Made by a program: the position numbers and the translations under genes. Below, piece after piece: positions 61,558 through 64,000 of a stretch of 64,000 nt of DNA; within the stretch, counting starts at the first letter, position 1; every line of letters starts with the position of its first letter. Origin of the DNA: Euglena gracilis (taxonomy: Eukaryota; Euglenida; Euglenophyceae; Euglenales); contig CP154955.1 of the NCBI GenBank assembly GCA_039621445.1, positions 42,865,540-42,929,539 of the forward strand, given 5' to 3'. The notes beneath the pieces were generated by a model. The model did not search any database. It had not been told where the DNA came from and worked only from the letters and a program-made list of their open reading frames with translations.

Positions 61558-62640
61558 CCGTGCATTCATTGGGGTTGGAAAATAATTCTTCATTTTGAAA
61601 TAAATTTTTTCAATTTGACACCAAATTTTTGTCTCGCTTTTGGCATTTTTCGATTTATTCCAGAAAAATAAATATTTTTTGAGATCACAGAAATGATTTT
61701 TTCGCCCTTTTTGTTTCACCCGGACCTCAAACTGCATCTAACCGATTTTGATTTTTTTTGCATTTGTGTTTTTTTTGTGCTTTTTTTTGTGTTTATATGC
61801 ATTTTTTGCATTCATGTTGTGTTTTGCCCCCCCCCTGATGGTGTTTTATTGTTCATCATCCTTTTGAGGGAGGTCTTTGCCCTCCAGCACCCTTTCCTTG
61901 GCACGCCAAAGTACAGGGAAAGTGCAAAAGTGTCTTGTCAAAGCATGTCAAGGACAGGGGGGGAGTACCATGCAAACTATGGCACAGCTTGCAGCCACCC
62001 TGTACAGAGGACCTCCTCTCGATGCTTCTCAGTGCTCCCCTGCCGAGGACAACAGGACAGCTGCCATGCTGGGTGCCATAATATCCACTTCCTGTTTAAA
62101 AATCAGCTTGAAATTGTGAGGAGGGTAACGCCAAGAAGCCGTTCATCACAAAGGTGAGGCATTTGGGTACCTTTTGATTTGAACCCACCGTGGTGGAGTG
62201 ATTGACTGCCTTTTTTCCCCCGGAGTGACGGGCTGGTTCTTAGCCATGGGTTCTTTGGGTCGATTAGAAATGGCCGACAATGGCCCACCCACGCCGAAGT
62301 GACCTGAGAATGTTTAGTTGGGGCGGAAGTGGGCGACTGACGCTTTGAAAAGGTGATCGACTGGCCCTGGAAGGGGAAAGTTTTACCCCCTAGGTCGGTG
62401 AGCAATGGTGGGCCATGTGTGCTGAAAGTGTGTTAAACGCCCATCAAAGTTTCCCGGGGCCCATCCCTGGGCACCACTTCTGGCCACGAATGCTCCGCCG
62501 ATCCCTGCAGCCCCCCCCCCCAGTCTGCCCCCCACCCACCGGTCGGGTGCGGCGGGGGTCCACTGCCGCCATCCATCATCGTCTGCTGCCTCGCCCAGGC
62601 CTCCACAGGCATCGGTGGGAGGGGGGCAGGCTGCATTTCA
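61558..62640. other. no gene recognised
   Basis: A frame at 61877-62119 (AQLAATLYRGPPLDASQCS) is open but lacks splice or family support. 62195-62370 holds diverged copies of the AGTGACTGACTGG unit. Confidence 0.4.
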
Positions 62641-62643
62641 TAT

Positions 62644-63283
62644 CCCCCCCCCATTTAAACCGACCCCCCTTCTAAACCGACCTACCCTTCCAAACCGACC
62701 CATTGCAGAATTTCAACCAAAAAAATAAAAAAAGAAGCCGACCCATGGCAAGTTGGATGACAAACATGCACAACATAATGGAAGCCGCCAACGGAAAGAG
62801 CGTCCAGGCTTATTGAATAGTTAGCATTGATGACCCAAAATTAGGATTTTACACCCAAAATTAGGCATTTGCTTCCAAATTTTGGAGTTTGCAGCTCAAA
62901 TTGGGCATTTTCTCCGAAAATTTGGTGTTGGAACCCAAAAATTACAAAATTAGATATTTGCCATCTAAAATTTGAAGCTTGTACCCAAAATTATACAGTT
63001 TACCACCAAAAATTGGATATTACACACAAAATTTAGCATTTGCCCCCGAAAATTCAGAATTTGCATCCAAAATTAGGCATTTGTCACTCAAAGTTAGGAA
63101 TTGGCCGACCAAATTGGGCATTTGCCAATTGAAATTGCCTTGCTAACATCAACCCGCTTCCGTCACGCCGTCGGCCAGCCGTGTGTTCCCCCTGAAACCG
63201 ACCCCCCCGTCTAAACCGACCCCCTCCAGGATTTCCGCCAACCCAAAAGTCCTAAACCGACGGGTCGGTTTAAATGGGGGGGG
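62644..63283. mobile_element. element with ends (C)n-ATTTAAACCGACCC
   Basis: CCCCCCCCATTTAAACCGAC at the left is inverted at 63262-63283. TCTAAACCGACC units occur just inside both ends in the same orientation. The middle (62830-63140) is an imperfect 25-bp repeat around CCCAAAATTAGGCATTTGC. Confidence 0.8.
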
Positions 63284-63289
63284 TTTACC

Positions 63290-63892
63290 CAGGGTTTCCC
63301 ACTGATTCGTACACGAATAAGTACGAATAAGTACGAATAAGTACGAATTGCCGAGATCTGCCAAAATACGAATAAGTACGAATAAGTACGAATAAGTACG
63401 AATGAAAAATTCCCCAGTTACGAATAAGTACAAATTGCCAAGTAGAAAAATGTACAATTTTCTGCACCATTGCACTGAGTTGAAGGCACACTTCTCTGTA
63501 TGTGATGCATATCTCACGCTGCAGGACGCCTCGTGTCCTCTTTTCCCTTCGAGAATGCAAGTTTTCAGCAGTCTTGTGGTTTTCCTGTGATGTTTTGTAT
63601 TTTTCTCACCGCGATTTTTTCCCACAAATTTCGCCAGCATCAGTTCGTCACTTAGATAGTTTCTCAAGTGAATGACCTGTTTTCCTTGCTTTTCCCAGTT
63701 TCAGAACGTTGAAGGTGTGCCCAAGGAAGCATACCAAATGGTCACCTATTGCTATACATGGCCCTTTTTTGAAGTACGAATAAGTACGAATAAGTACGAA
63801 TATGTACGAATAAGTACGAATAAGTACGAATAAGTACGAATAAGTACGAATGGGCTCGGGAGTCCCCAAGTACGAATCAGTGGGAAACCCTG
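63290..63892. mobile_element. element with GTACGAATAA arrays (duplication GTTTACC)
   Basis: Ends CAGGGTTTCCCACTGATTCG and the inverse are flanked by GTTTACC on both sides. Tandem 10-bp GTACGAATAA units occur near both ends (63302-63430 and 63774-63850) in the same orientation. It inserted next to the right end of the element at 62644-63283. Confidence 0.88.
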
Positions 63893-64000
63893 GTTTACCC
63901 TCTGCTTCTTCTGCTTGGGAGAGGATTTCACCGCTGCACACCAACGTAAAATGAGCACCTCTGCATCGCGCAGTTCGATATAGTGGGATGGCGGGGGTTA

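Overview
This is a stretch of nuclear DNA from a eukaryote. Short GC-rich coding exons with matching GT-AG splice phases are scattered through very long introns full of microsatellites, C/G homopolymer runs and nested DNA transposons. No bacterial-style operons, rRNA or tRNA genes were seen. A plastid-type YGGT (Ycf19/CCB3-like) gene with an Ala-rich leader suggests a photosynthetic protist. A WASH/FAM21-like acidic tail, a GT61-like glycosyltransferase and abundant Tc1/mariner, pogo and hAT elements would fit an alga of secondary origin, but the species cannot be named from the window. No gene models were supplied, so exons below are called from reading frame, phase continuity across canonical splice sites and recognisable family motifs.

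Layout, all recognised host genes on the + strand: 131-2091, Tc1/mariner element; 2162-4329, acidic FAM21-like gene end; 4.3-7.3 kb, no gene, with a retroelement fragment; 7311-13717, exons of one or more unassigned genes; 14513-21243, GT61-like glycosyltransferase whose introns carry a pogo-type transposon, an hAT MITE and a pogo-derived MITE; 22829-30481, two unassigned exons separated by a nest of transposons (24.2-28.5 kb) and TA-rich DNA; 32.8-37.3 kb, a possible exon and then the YGGT gene; 39.1-43.1 kb, repeats and one possible exon; 41218-55581, a 14-kb beta-lactamase-fold (NylB-like) gene in at least ten exons; 56914-60736, YccV/ClpF-like domain gene; 61.2-63.9 kb, transposons.

The host genes are functionally unrelated to one another. 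The most unusual feature is the mobile DNA. At least ten non-autonomous elements with unrelated ends share one design: short inverted termini, often with a C/G run, enclosing tandem arrays of a short element-specific unit. These arrays point the same way at both ends. The pogo-type element, which still encodes a transposase, has the same design with roughly 120-bp direct subterminal repeats.
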